A stretch of DNA of 64,000 nt from Sipunculus nudus (taxonomy: Eukaryota; Annelida; Sipuncula; Golfingiida; Sipunculidae), in NCBI GenBank assembly GCA_026874595.1, contig CM049307.1, positions 21,617,079 through 21,681,078 on the forward strand. Direction: 5' to 3'. Made by a program: the position numbers and the translations under genes. Below the pieces are notes generated by a model. The model did no database searches, was not told where the DNA came from, and worked only from the letters and a program-made list of their open reading frames with translations. The first letter of the stretch is position 1. Every line of letters begins with the position of its first letter. Of the stretch, positions 45,955 through 56,561 are shown piece by piece.

Positions 45955-48900
45955 AGGATGAAACAAACTGAAGAACCCTTCCTAACGCTTGAGAATAGGT
46001 TAAATATGAGGTCAATATTCTTGTAAACCTTGATTAGAAAGACTGCTTTATAGTATCGGCGTTACATTTATTGTGTTTGGGGAGAGAAAACAGGGGCAGA
46101 AAAATGAAAAAAGGAAAAATATAACACATTTCTTAAGAGGTTGGTTGAAGCTGGTCACTTTTCCTTGTGTGATTTGAAATAATCTGGCCTCTCTTCCGCA
46201 GAAATCCAGAAATTAGGACTGATTTCAAGAAGGTTATTCACACTATGAAACCATCCTTTGTGCTTTCAAAGCAGTCTGTTGTCTTTTGTGAAAAATACGT
46301 CTAGCCTTAGGCTCTCTTTGATGAACTAACATGTTTGTTGACAAGACATTTTATGATGAATTATAAATTTAGTAATTGATTCTGGGTGACTTAAATGTAG
46401 CAAAGATACAAAAAATACGGTCAAGCGGAAGGCTAGATGTTCCACCTGCAATTATTTTGCATTACTTCAGTTAGATTTATGCTTCCACCGCAATATTTCC
46501 TACTAATATAGAGTAAAATATACTGAACAGCTGCTTTGTTTGTTATACTGGTTTATGGTGATTAGACTTATTTTTTTTTTTACTTCGATTCGAGTCAGAG
46601 ACTGTGTCGATATAGCTTGTCAAAATATCTCAGCGCTGGTCTGTGATCCATCTGAATGTAGATTCATCTTAATATAAATAAATTAATGGTAAAGATAGAC
46701 ACGGAATGTCTGATACACCGATAGACAAGAAAAACTAAAATAAATGGACTTTGCAAGACTCCCGTTTTATCTCATCTTTTTATAAAAATAGTTTTCCAAA
46801 TTAACGTTGGCTTTAGTTGAATTGCAGCATGGTCTGAACAATGCAACTTATAAATTGCTTATATATTATTCTGACAATCAATCAAGACCCAATCTAATTA
46901 TTCTACCCAGTCAACCTGGTACGTTTTGAATTAGATTTGTACCTTTTCTCTTCCTTATTCCCGGGGTTGTGTTTAATTTAACAATGCTTGTGCAGATACT
47001 AATGAAATATTTTTGTATTCCCAGAGACCACTGGGCCTATTTTTATAATCCCTGTGTCAGCTTATATGAATACTGACTCAATATAATGATCCGTTCACGG
47101 AAACCGGAGACTAGACTATCTCATAGATCATTTACACGATTCAGTGTGTTTTATTGAGTGTGAAAATCTACTGCCTGACGCCAGAGTAACTGTAATTGAT
47201 CATATGCTTAGCCACAGGTGATATTATAAGGTGATTTTTGGCATCTTGTAAATATATATGTGGATGAATTAACTAAAATATCTCCCAAGCGAGTAAACAT
47301 GTTTTATATTTAGAGAAGACAGAATAATATAATGTATATAAAATGCTGTTTCACCGTTTTAGGTTTTCCTCATATACATGTTGTTTGTCTACACCGTGTA
47401 GGTATTAATTTGCTCAAACACGAGACGAAGTTATTTGTTGATTCTGAAAGAAGTATTGAAAATATAGTGTAAAGAAAACGTGACAAAGTGAATGGTAGAA
47501 CAGTACAGAGTGGTGTCTGACAGTTGGTGTAGATGAGAGAGGGCTCACTCAGAGAAAATCCTTTACCTCTCAAGTTTGTTCACATACTTCATGAAGTAAA
47601 TTAGGACCTGATTTCTCCAATGATATAGAGCCGGTTGATTCACAGAAATTTTGGAAGCATTAAACCAAAATTTGTAAATTTCCTTCCTTAAATACGATAA
47701 ATTGGTGCGTAACGACCGTCCCACCTGTCCTTAAGTTAATTAGGATAAGACTGCCCATGGTACACCTGCTCCTGCTATTTAAAGATTATTAAGAGAAAGA
47801 ATAATGCATCATTCTTTATACATCCCGTTATGATCATCCATTTTATTTATTTTAAGGAATTATTAGAGACTACAGTACTTAAAATTAACCCGTAAAATAT
47901 CACCCGCCAGTCAAATAGCTGTAGTCATGCTGTAAAAAAAACCGCTTTGCTACTTACCGCTGTAGCTGACCGCTGATAGCAATGTAAAAACTAAACAGTT
48001 TTCAACAATTAAGAATTCAAACTTACTGATATACAGGAAAAAAATGACCTTTGTTATAATGCTAGAAAATATTTCGCGTATGCCTGAAACCGATGCTTGT
48101 GTGTTTTGTTAAATCTTTTAAGTGCCGTCATACGAAATATCCTCGGACGTGAAAGAACTCAATCCCGATCGATGACCTGATAAAATGAATTAACAGCCAC
48201 ATTTTGATTTTATTAGGTCGTTGATCATGATTAACCTTTTTCATTTCCCAGGATCATTCCTTTGTGGCAACTGAGTACGAAGTGAACTTCAAGGTACACA
48301 TGGATTTAAATCAACAATTTAAATTTAATAAATACTTTTACCTACAAAAACTTTCTGGGAACATTGTTTAAGAGGATATTCAATTTAAGCAATTCCAATT
48401 ACCAATTCAAATTCAAGACATAATTGTTTGATTCAATAACATTTAAATGTCATTCATATTTAAAGCACATAGAGTGGTTTGCCCCGCCCCAAAATTTCAA
48501 CAAATATGGTACTTAATCATTTTCATACTAAGATATCCAACGAGTACAGGAGTGTCACAAAAATTGTATACACAAAATATAAAAAATTTTCGACAATCAT
48601 TCGCATGAACTATTTTTGGAACCCATATTGACTCCCAATCGTCCCTTTTCTGAGAGCTGCTGCGTCGAGCCATTCACGATCTGATCACAGACCATGGCTT
48701 GCATTTCAAATTCACTATCGTGACATAAAGTGGTCTGTTACAATCCATAATGTAATAACCGGCCCATAATGTAATAACGGCCCATATTGTAATAAAAACG
48801 ACCCATAATGTAATAATCATACCCTGCCCATATTGTAATAAAACTGGCCCATACTGTAATAACGGCCCATAATGTAATAAAAAACGGCCCATATTGTAAT

Positions 48901-49182
48901 AACGGTCCATATTGTAATAAAAACGACCCGTATTGTAATAATCACACCCTACCCATATTGTAATAAAACAGAAAGTGGGAAAAACGACCCATATTGTAAT
49001 AACATATTTATATTGTAATAACATTTGATAAAGCTCAAGAATGACAGGGCACACGCTTAGTGTCATTTACATAATATCCTGCCCCCTCCCATACCCTCTC
49101 CATGAACCTGTTACTAACCTTAATGAAACCAAGGTTCACAATTGATTAAAAAAATCATATTTTCATACACTAAAATATAACG

Positions 49183-49183
<1 letters not shown>

Positions 49184-49222
<39 letters not shown>

Positions 49223-49284
49223 TAATAATAATAATTATTATTATTATTTTAATAATAATAATATATATATATATATATATACAT
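49184..49284. repeat. (AAT)n and (TA)n microsatellites
   Basis: An AAT/ATT trinucleotide run is followed by TA dinucleotides, inside the foldback element. Confidence 0.95.
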
Positions 49285-49337
49285 ATATATATACACGTAT
49301 ATATAACAGTTTTCATAGTACCCATGTATGCATATTA

Positions 49338-49440
49338 GCGCCCCCCCCCCCCTTTCGAATTTCTAGATCCGCCACTAATCATGGCCTCCTGCCCTCCCTC
49401 AAACCTGGTTACGCCCCTGAATCTCCCCGCTCTGCGCCCT
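49338..49440. repeat. Poly-C tract with GATCCGCCACT-type end
   Basis: A C run (about 49340-49352) is followed by TTTCGAATTTCTAGATCCGCCACTAATCATGG. The reverse complement gives a (C)AGTGGCGGATC-type terminus as in other G-tract repeats. Probably a fragment of a hAT-like MITE nested in the foldback element. Confidence 0.35.
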
Positions 49441-49870
49441 ATGCTCTACCTCTAGAACACAGAAACCGGCATTTTCAAATTTTGTTTTGTTGTTTGGGCT
49501 AATTATTTATAAAAATTAAATTGTAAACTCTTGAATCGCACGAATGACGCATCCAGGTTTTAACTTCAAATACGTGCGTTGAAAGCTCTTTATCTATGCG
49601 ACGTGTTATACATGTTAACCTAAGACATCTTAACCAATACATATATAGGCACCAAAAAATTCCAGCAGTACCTCCATTTATAATTTCCAAATCTCGGGAG
49701 GTTTCGAGAGATCATATAAAATCTTCTCTATGATACATTGAGCAAAACGCACTGAAATTTAAACTTTCATTTATATTTTAAAAAATAATTAAAATACATT
49801 AAAATGTATCGATAATGAGAGTTTTGTATATTTTATCTGTTAAAATTGACAAAATATTTACATTTTGGCG

Positions 49871-49875
<5 letters not shown>

Positions 49876-49924
<49 letters not shown>
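49876..49924. repeat. (TA)n microsatellite
   Basis: Uninterrupted TA run inside the foldback element. Confidence 0.95.
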
Positions 49925-49927
<3 letters not shown>

Positions 49928-50640
49928 CTTGTTTAAATACTTTATCACCCTATTTAAACACTGATTCAATAAAAGGATAATCATGAATCATGGCCATATT
50001 TCGCTCATATTAGCTTGGTCACCGTTTTAAACAAATAGTCATTATGTAATCCAGTGGTTTTTCATACTTGTATGTTCACTTACACATTCGTGTCACGTTA
50101 ATTTGCATGAACTTTGATTTATGAAATTATTGGCCGTTTTACCCACCTTCGATTTTATTACAATATGGGCCGTTTTACCCACTTGCGATTTTATTACAAT
50201 ATGGGCAGGGTATAGTTATTACAATATGGGCCGTTTTTTATTACATTATGGGCTATTATTACATTATGGGTCGTTTTTATTACAATATGGGCCGTTATTA
50301 CATTATGGGCCAGTTATTACATTATGGGTCGTAACATGGTCAATTAATGTGCTGAGGAAAGCCTCCGCTAAAAATAATGGAACATTATCAGGCGCAGTTT
50401 TACAGAAACAAATTGGAGATGCTGACCTCCCTGCTCCATCATAGACGTCTTGCATGTCACGGGTATGCGATGTGCCAAAAAATAAGATGCAACTTATATG
50501 TCGCAAATATGAAGTGTCACAGCATCCTGGAATCAATTTTTTTTATTGTGCAATATACAAGAAACGATTTTTTTAATGAAGAATTAATGGTGGATACTTC
50601 GGATATCATTAGAGCATCCCCCCGGAAATATATAACTCAA

Positions 50641-52477
50641 TTGAAATGTTTGCATCTGTTTGTTTGGAAACATTATTGAATATCCTGAATTTGTTTTTTG
50701 AAAAGCAAATCCAATCAATGGAAAGGCCAGCATTATGTCCTCACGGTTTGTAATAAGGTAGTGTCAGAGATTAGTGTCAGAAAATAACAGCGATCTTTAG
50801 TTCCGGCTTTATCATTTGTTTAAAGATCCTGTGGTTATACGATAAATATTTCTTTAGATGAATATGATGTTACTATGACCATCCATTTTGTTAAAGTAAT
50901 ATCAGATGGGTCATTTTGTAGTGGACAATGGTTAATCGGAGGAATAGGAATATGAATGTACTCTTGATTACTAAGTAAAATGCCATATATCTACATTTCT
51001 GTAATTATGTCTGAGATAGTGATTTCTCATTTTGATTCCATATAGGATATCATTGCTCTTCAAATTTGTCTTTTCCTAATTTATTGTTTTGGTGTATTTT
51101 ATGATTAAATCATGACGTTTGTCTTTGTCTGAATATTTTGTCCGCTAGAAGCTAAATTTGTATACATTTTCTTGCATGAAATCTGAACATATTATTGAAA
51201 TGTAATCATCTAGTATCACTACCATCAATATTTGTATCATTAGGCCAGATGATTTAAATTTGTTTTTAGCCATCGACACACTGATATATATATTACTTAT
51301 ATTACATAAAGATACACATATATATTATATTCAATATGTAAAATCAGTCATTTTGTAAATGGTCTGGAAATTTCCAGTCACATTAACTGATAAATCAGCC
51401 CTTTTATATGACACATTGACTGAATGTAAAATGAAAGAATCAAATATTATTGTTATAAAATAAAAAGATTTTTCTAAAAGATTTTTAAAATAAAAAGATT
51501 TTTTTTTCATAAACATTACTCCTACAAAAATTTGATACAATTAACTTTTTATTACTGCATAATTTTATATTTCATAAAAATCAAAAGTGTGCATTTGGCT
51601 TCATTCTGTTTCTGGCAGAAATAATTATATAATCATATGAGATATTGTCTCTAAATATTGTGTCAGGGTCCCCCCCCCCCGATCAGTACATGAATATTGT
51701 TACAATTTGTATTCGGGATTTCAGCATTTTGAAGCAGATTTCGGTATAAAATAACAGGAGGTATTCTCTCTGCGGAAGTCTATGACATATAGAAGTGTGT
51801 GACCTAGCTAAAATATTTAGGATATCAATCGTTCCCTGAGAACCCTCCTCCCCCTTAACTCTTGGATCCATGGCTGGTCATTTCATAACAAACCTTTAGG
51901 TTTAAATCATGGAGAGCTGCATGAATTGGTTAATTTGTGGTTTAATATCTTGGTTGCAAAATTTCTGGCAAGGAGTGAATCATGCCATATTATCAGTCAT
52001 CGTTATAAATTATTTCTAAAGGTTATTTCTGAAAAAGTGTCCCCACCAAATTGCGAATGATGGAAAGTTGATTACTTAACACTACCAGCCATCATAGTTT
52101 GGCATGACTCAAAGCATAAAGACAGCAATCTCATTAAAAATTACAACAACAGTCGGTTATTGTGATTAAACCAACCCTTTGTAACTCATCCTAACATATC
52201 TTTATCATGTATTTTATATTAACAACTGTATGGGTCTGTGGTAATCCTTCCTCGTTATTCATCATATATTTCACATAACGTTGCACATTCTGATGTTTCT
52301 AATTAAATCAAAAGGTTGCATATAACTTGATTCTTTTTCCTACAAAGACAAAGATGTGGTCATATGAGTTGTAAAATAGTATGTATATTTCATTATGTTG
52401 CAACAGTCTGCATATTTCAACTATATGATTCTGGTTACCCCTGACAAGTCAGTGTATTTTAGTCTTATAACCCGTTC
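50641..52477. other. AT-rich, no feature
   Basis: No credible frame or repeat apart from a short C run at about 51670-51679. Confidence 0.5.
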
Positions 52478-52551
52478 TTTGTGGAAAACCTACGTCAGCA
52501 ACAAGGAGACTGATAATAATAATGAAATTTATTAAACAAATTACAATGCCT
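52478..52551 (-). repeat. Split direct repeat B2
   Basis: TTTGTGGAAAACCTACGTCA... (plus strand), matching B1 for 74 bp; the outer right end of the element in its own orientation. Confidence 0.9.
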
Positions 52552-52634
52552 TGTTCCTCATAGTACGACGTGTCAACATACAATCATCCATATCATGATG
52601 ATATGACCACTTATCATGAGAACATTTAAAAAAC

Positions 52635-52735
52635 TCGCACTTAGAAGAACGATGACGTAGCACACATAATGTGCTACGTCACAGATAATTGAGTACAATT
52701 GGAAAAAAATAAAACTCTCCTTGTGCTGACTACAG
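52635..52735 (-). repeat. Split direct repeat A2, with hairpin
   Basis: It matches A1 over 101 bp. It contains GACGTAGCAC-7 nt-GTGCTACGTC, a perfect 10-bp stem. It directly abuts B1, as in the circle junction of Ngaro elements. Confidence 0.92.
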
Positions 52736-52809
52736 TTTGTGGAAAACCTACGTCAGCAACAAGGAGACTGATAATAATAATGAAATTTATTAAACAAATT
52801 ACAATGCCT
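52736..52809 (-). repeat. Split direct repeat B1
   Basis: 74 bp identical or nearly so to B2; it begins exactly where A2 ends. Confidence 0.92.
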
Positions 52810-52857
52810 GTAATAGTGAGAAAGAAAAGTACAGATATAATTATGCGTACGTACATC

Positions 52858-53899
52858 TTAAGTATTTAAAATGTCGTCAGTGAAGGAGCCAGGAGTTCTA
52901 CTGTGTACATAATGTTCGTAGAAGACACTATCAGTCTTCCACCTACCCACTTTCATGACTGTTTTTGGATCATGTATCTTACTGACGGCTAGGGTGGCCC
53001 CCGATGGCCGGAAGGACTTCGCGGAAAACAGGTCTCGCGACAGTCCAGCTCGGACAATGGAGTCTTCAAGAATACCAGCAATAGAGGCAGCAGACAGGCC
53101 ATCGTATGGTGCCTTTAATGAAATGAAAACAGGGGAACCCCCAACCTTCCTGAAAGCAGCAGTTCGGTCTAAATAATCAGCTAACGTTTTAACTGGGTTC
53201 AGCAGGGGTATCTTAGACGGTTGTACTATCACCCTGAAACCTGACCTGCTCGTGTCGTTTTTGATCCCATGGAATACAATAGACATCGACCCGTCAGACT
53301 CAAATGTTATCTGGTCTGTGCTAAAAATACATTTCTGTACACCCAGTGTATCTGGGTCGAAATGAACAGACTTGGGGGCCACATCAGAAGGCCGAAGCAT
53401 CGTTACCAAGGCTAACAAAGTCAGAGCCTTTTGCCGTAACTGCTTTATGCTTAAACAATCATTATCACCCCAGGACAGGAAAAGATCGTTAAACCTTTCC
53501 ACTGGCATCACATTTGAATGCTTCATCGGTTGATGAGTGCTTGATTTAATCAAGGAATCCACAAGCCTAGAAATATCAGGATCATGCACCCTACTATTAA
53601 TACCTAAAGCTTCAAAAAACACATTTATTGCGGCACACACACACACACTCCAGTTTTGATCTAGGTTTTTGACTCGAGTCTGCAACTTCACATAGATATG
53701 ATGAGAGGGCTATATTGTCATTAGGAGGAAAATCAAACTTATGAAATTCACAGAAGTTTTTGAATTCATTGACATAAGTATTATAAAGTTTTAAAGTAGA
53801 TGGCGCCAGACAAAGTGATATCTGAGTGGCAGCTCTCTCAGTCCAACGCGCATTTTGCAGCCTCAATTTCCAGAGATTCTCCAGGCGTATAGACGCCAT
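52858..53899 (-). pseudogene. Tyrosine recombinase of the Ngaro-like element (frameshifted)
   Basis: The frame starts at ATG 53899 (MASIRLENLWK), overlapping the end of the RT frame by 37 bp. It encodes an N-terminal core-binding-like region (APSTLKLYNTYVNEFKNFC...ALSSYLCEV). A (CA)n microsatellite at about 53635-53649 then shifts the frame; one frame ends at 53612 and the catalytic part continues in the other to 52858. The catalytic half has the first Arg in TMLRPSDVAP, the box KSFRPSGATLA and the nucleophile Tyr in VFYEHYVH after GRWKTDS. The usual His of the HxxR box is Lys here. The enzyme would integrate the circular cDNA. The CA-run length change is a likely recent inactivating slip or an assembly error. 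Confidence 0.88.
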
Positions 53900-55704
53900 T
53901 TGGGATTGTTCAATGGCTCCGGTTTGCTGCCGATGGCAAGGCAAACGTTTCGCGGAAGTGGTAGACGTAATGGCGGAACTACACTCATTTCGCGCAATTT
54001 TGCAAACCAGGTTTGGGCTGGCCACCACGGAGCTATTAAAGTTCCTGTTGCCTTTTGCCTTTGAATGATGGCCAAGACCTGCGGAATTAGACGAAAGGGG
54101 GGATTGATGAAATTGTTGTTTTGTGCCCAGTCCAGCTGCGCAAGAGCATCTACTCCACGTGTTAACGGGTCGTAGAACCGACTGTTGTAAGAAGGTAGGT
54201 GGCTCGTCAGAAACGAGGCAAAACGGTCTATTGTGTGGGGTCCCCACATTTCGTCCAACACATTGAATATTTGAGGGTGTAACTTCCATTCGTAACGGTC
54301 CCTCAGCCGGCTTAATGCATCTGCTGTTGCGTTCTGATAGCCCGGTAGATGTCTTGCATATATCATCACATTGTTCTCGAGGCATTCTGCCCATATCGCT
54401 TCCGCTACTTCTGTCAGCTCCTTGCATGGACCACCTAGGTGGTTTAAGTATGCTATGGTTGTAATGTTGTCTGATAAAATTTGGATAGTTTTCCCGGTAA
54501 TTTCCCGCTTGAAAGACTTTATTGACAGAAGTACAGTGAGAAGTTCTGTGTAGTTCGACGACTTGTAAGAAGTTCGGGTATCCCACATGCCCGAAGCCGC
54601 CTTTCCTTGAAATACACTTCCCCAACCTGACTGGGATGCATCGGTCTCCATTTGTCCATCGATCTTTTGGGGAAGTATCACATGTCCGTTCCAAGAATAA
54701 AGGGCACTTATCCGCCATGATAAGTCTTTAACACAACGCGTTGTCCATGAAAGCTCACTGTCCCACGAATTTTTCCTGTTTAATAGCCTATATACTGACC
54801 TCAGTTTTAGTTTACCTGGGAAAATAGCCCGGCACATCGATATACACAGTCCCGCAATGCGGGCCAAACGCCTGGCCTTAATGCTGGGCTTGGAGAGTGC
54901 GCGCAATATATCTCTTCGGAGTTTGTAAACTTTCTTTCTAGGTATCTTAAGGATCGGCACTCCCTCGACCACGAATCCTAAAAACTCCTGTTTAGTTGAA
55001 GGAACCAGGTTTGATTTTTCTAAATTAATATTCCAGCCAAGAGATTCAAGTGTACTGCGCACAAATGCAAGATCTGCCTCAATATGATCGCACTCTGACG
55101 CAAGTAAAATATCATCCATATATATAATAATACGTAGTCCTTTAGACCTAAAATACTGTACTATAGGTCTTAGCGTTTTACAAAAGAAATATTGACTCAA
55201 CTTGCAACCAAAAGGCAAAACATTCCACACGTAATAGTTCTCCCGCCACTGGAAGCCAAAGAACGGGGATGAATTTTTGTTCAGTGGAACATGGTGGAAA
55301 CCATCCTTTAAGTCTAATGTAACCAGTAAGTCATTGGGCTTTACAATATCAGATAACAAAGAAAGATCTTCATATCTGAATTTTCTTGTTTCACAGAAAA
55401 CATTGACATGGCGCAGGTCAACAATGAGTCTGTATTTTTTATTTCTTTTCGGGACACAAGAAATAGGCACCACACATTTTGGTCGTTGTGGAACTTTTGA
55501 GATGCACCCTTGAGACAGAAATTTTTCAATTTCCGAATTCACAAAATTCTTTTGACTGTTTGATAACTTGTGGTTTTCATAGAAGCAAGAAGAAGGCGAA
55601 TTAACAAAAGGTATAGATACACCCTCTGTGATCCAACTCAAAACGTGCTCAGGGGCACCAATTTTAACCCAGGTGCTCCATGATTTCGATAATGCAGTCG
55701 GCAT
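53863..55704 (-). CDS. Reverse transcriptase-RNase H of the Ngaro-like element
   Basis: The frame is open from 55758 to 53863. The first ATG is 55704 (MPTALSKSW), and an upstream TTG at 55735 is the only earlier start-like codon. RT motifs in order: KKYRLIVDLRHVN, LLVTLDLKDGFHHVPL, WNVLPFGCKLSQYFF and the catalytic RIIIYMDDILLASE. RNase H follows with METDASQSGWGSVF, NYTELLTVLLS, IQILSDNITTIAYLN and HLPGYQNATADALSRL, so D, E, D and D are all present. A C-terminal extension (GPHTIDRFAS...GVDALAQLDW...IAPWWPAQTWF) is typical of DIRS-order polymerases. The gag-like frame lies upstream in the same frame, separated by one TAA. Apparently intact. Confidence 0.93.
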   Translation of the reverse strand: MPTALSKSWSTWVKIGAPEHVLSWITEGVSIPFVNSPSSCFYENHKLSNSQKNFVNSEIEKFLSQGCISKVPQRPKCVVPISCVPKRNKKYRLIVDLRHVNVFCETRKFRYEDLSLLSDIVKPNDLLVTLDLKDGFHHVPLNKNSSPFFGFQWRENYYVWNVLPFGCKLSQYFFCKTLRPIVQYFRSKGLRIIIYMDDILLASECDHIEADLAFVRSTLESLGWNINLEKSNLVPSTKQEFLGFVVEGVPILKIPRKKVYKLRRDILRALSKPSIKARRLARIAGLCISMCRAIFPGKLKLRSVYRLLNRKNSWDSELSWTTRCVKDLSWRISALYSWNGHVILPQKIDGQMETDASQSGWGSVFQGKAASGMWDTRTSYKSSNYTELLTVLLSIKSFKREITGKTIQILSDNITTIAYLNHLGGPCKELTEVAEAIWAECLENNVMIYARHLPGYQNATADALSRLRDRYEWKLHPQIFNVLDEMWGPHTIDRFASFLTSHLPSYNSRFYDPLTRGVDALAQLDWAQNNNFINPPFRLIPQVLAIIQRQKATGTLIAPWWPAQTWFAKLREMSVVPPLRLPLPRNVCLAIGSKPEPLNNPKWRLYAWRISGN

Positions 55705-55758
55705 ATTACACGAACTATAAAATGCTATAAATGTCAACGGTATTGGTGAGCACCTTGT

Positions 55759-56553
55759 TTAACTATGGTCATACTGTCCAGTGGAATCATCCACGTGGTA
55801 TCTTCTGCTGGGAATATCTCGTTGTGTAAAAGCACCGTAACTGTTTCTTATACGGCCCCCGCCACGGAATCCACGACGGGGGTTTCCTCTCCCCTGTTGA
55901 GAGATCCCACGTGCAGCTGAGATCGACGCAGCGTACTGTAATGAGGTCAGCGAAGCCGGGGTAAATCCTGATGAATTTTTCTGGAGTGCACGAAAAAGTC
56001 GAGAAGTGTCTCTGTCGAACTGCCCCTGAACGACCAAAGTCGAATGTTCCTCTTGTAAATATCGGACTTGAGCTACCTGAATGTCATATAACTGTTTCAA
56101 TGTAACGTTCGACACATTGGCAGCATCGTCACATTTTATCAATAATTTTAACGTCGTCTCCGCATACCGTGCACATTTTGCTACTACTGCAGCATGTTGC
56201 TGGTCCTCACGTTTAATTCCTTGACGGGAATCAGCTACTTTTAAATCAGCCGGTAGCTTAATAGAAGCAAGAGAGTCTCGGATAGCAGCGAACTCACCTT
56301 GAGTATCCGGTTCGGCACAGTGAAATGTGGGAAACCGGGGATCCAAATCTGGATGCGGTCGCCTCCCTGAGGGTAAATCAGTGTTTTCAGGCGTTAATCC
56401 TGCACAATCTGTGCCACGTTCGCACAAAATATCAAGGACAGTGTCCAACCGACTATTAGTCTGTTTATTCTGCAACGTTAAATTTTCGATGGCCTTTATA
56501 ACACCGTCAAATTCATTGGATTGTTCTGGCTTCTTTTCACATGGATCCTCCAT
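55759..56553 (-). CDS. Gag-like ORF1 of the Ngaro-like element
   Basis: I prefer ATG 56553 (MEDPCEKKPEQ). The upstream in-frame ATG at 56625 lies inside repeat A1 and would add 24 residues encoded by the repeat. The ~264-residue product has an N-terminal helix (FDGVIKAIENLTLQNKQTN), a central acidic/basic helical region and an RGG-rich C-terminus (RGNPRRGFRGGGRIRN), fitting a nucleic-acid-binding capsid-like protein. I recognise it by position and composition, not by a strong motif. It ends in TAA 55759-55761 and the RT frame continues beyond in the same register. Confidence 0.75.
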   Translation of the reverse strand: MEDPCEKKPEQSNEFDGVIKAIENLTLQNKQTNSRLDTVLDILCERGTDCAGLTPENTDLPSGRRPHPDLDPRFPTFHCAEPDTQGEFAAIRDSLASIKLPADLKVADSRQGIKREDQQHAAVVAKCARYAETTLKLLIKCDDAANVSNVTLKQLYDIQVAQVRYLQEEHSTLVVQGQFDRDTSRLFRALQKNSSGFTPASLTSLQYAASISAARGISQQGRGNPRRGFRGGGRIRNSYGAFTQRDIPSRRYHVDDSTGQYDHS

Positions 56554-56561
56554 AGCGGACG

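Larger units (their letters stand above)
48736..50336. mobile_element. 1601-bp foldback DNA element with inverted arrays of a ~17-21-bp unit
   Basis: The left end begins TGTTACAATCCATAATGTAA and the right end closes TTACATTATGGGTCGTAACA, so the termini are inverted. The left arm (48736-49025, about 13 units of GGCCCATA(A/T)TGTAATAA) is mirrored in the right arm (about 50130-50336, about 9 units). Variant units occur in both arms (ATACCCTGCCCATATTGTAA). Perfect target duplications TGGTC lie at 48731-48735 and 50337-50341. The paralogous copy A has a single TGATC in uninterrupted sequence, i.e. the empty site. The interior has microsatellites and no transposase. TGTNR-type ends with a 4-5-bp duplication recall Ginger elements (inference only). 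Confidence 0.9.
45955..50640 (+). repeat. Segmental duplication, copy B, interrupted at 48736-50336
   Basis: It is homologous to copy A from about 45955 to 48735 and again from 50337 to about 50640 (GGAACATTATCAGGCG...CAGAAACAAATTGG.GATGCTGA.CTCCC). A 48181-48360-like stretch is not obvious in copy A, so copy B carries extra sequence as well as the foldback insertion. The two copies are old enough to differ by many indels. Confidence 0.8.

Noticed and set aside
48736-49025. Regularly spaced short repeats resembling a CRISPR array
   Set aside because: Units are contiguous with only 0-8 bp of variation between them, mirrored in an inverted arm, and the DNA is eukaryotic.
48674-49066. 130-codon minus-strand frame with repeated YYNMGRF-like units (and a similar plus frame at 50121-50444)
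   Set aside because: Translations of the GGCCCATAATGTAATAA arrays of the foldback element.
53900-54718. Upstream ~270 codons of a frame overlapping the Ngaro-like RT-RNase H
   Set aside because: Alternative-frame shadow of the RNase H region; only the last ~95 codons (from ATG 53899) are recombinase.
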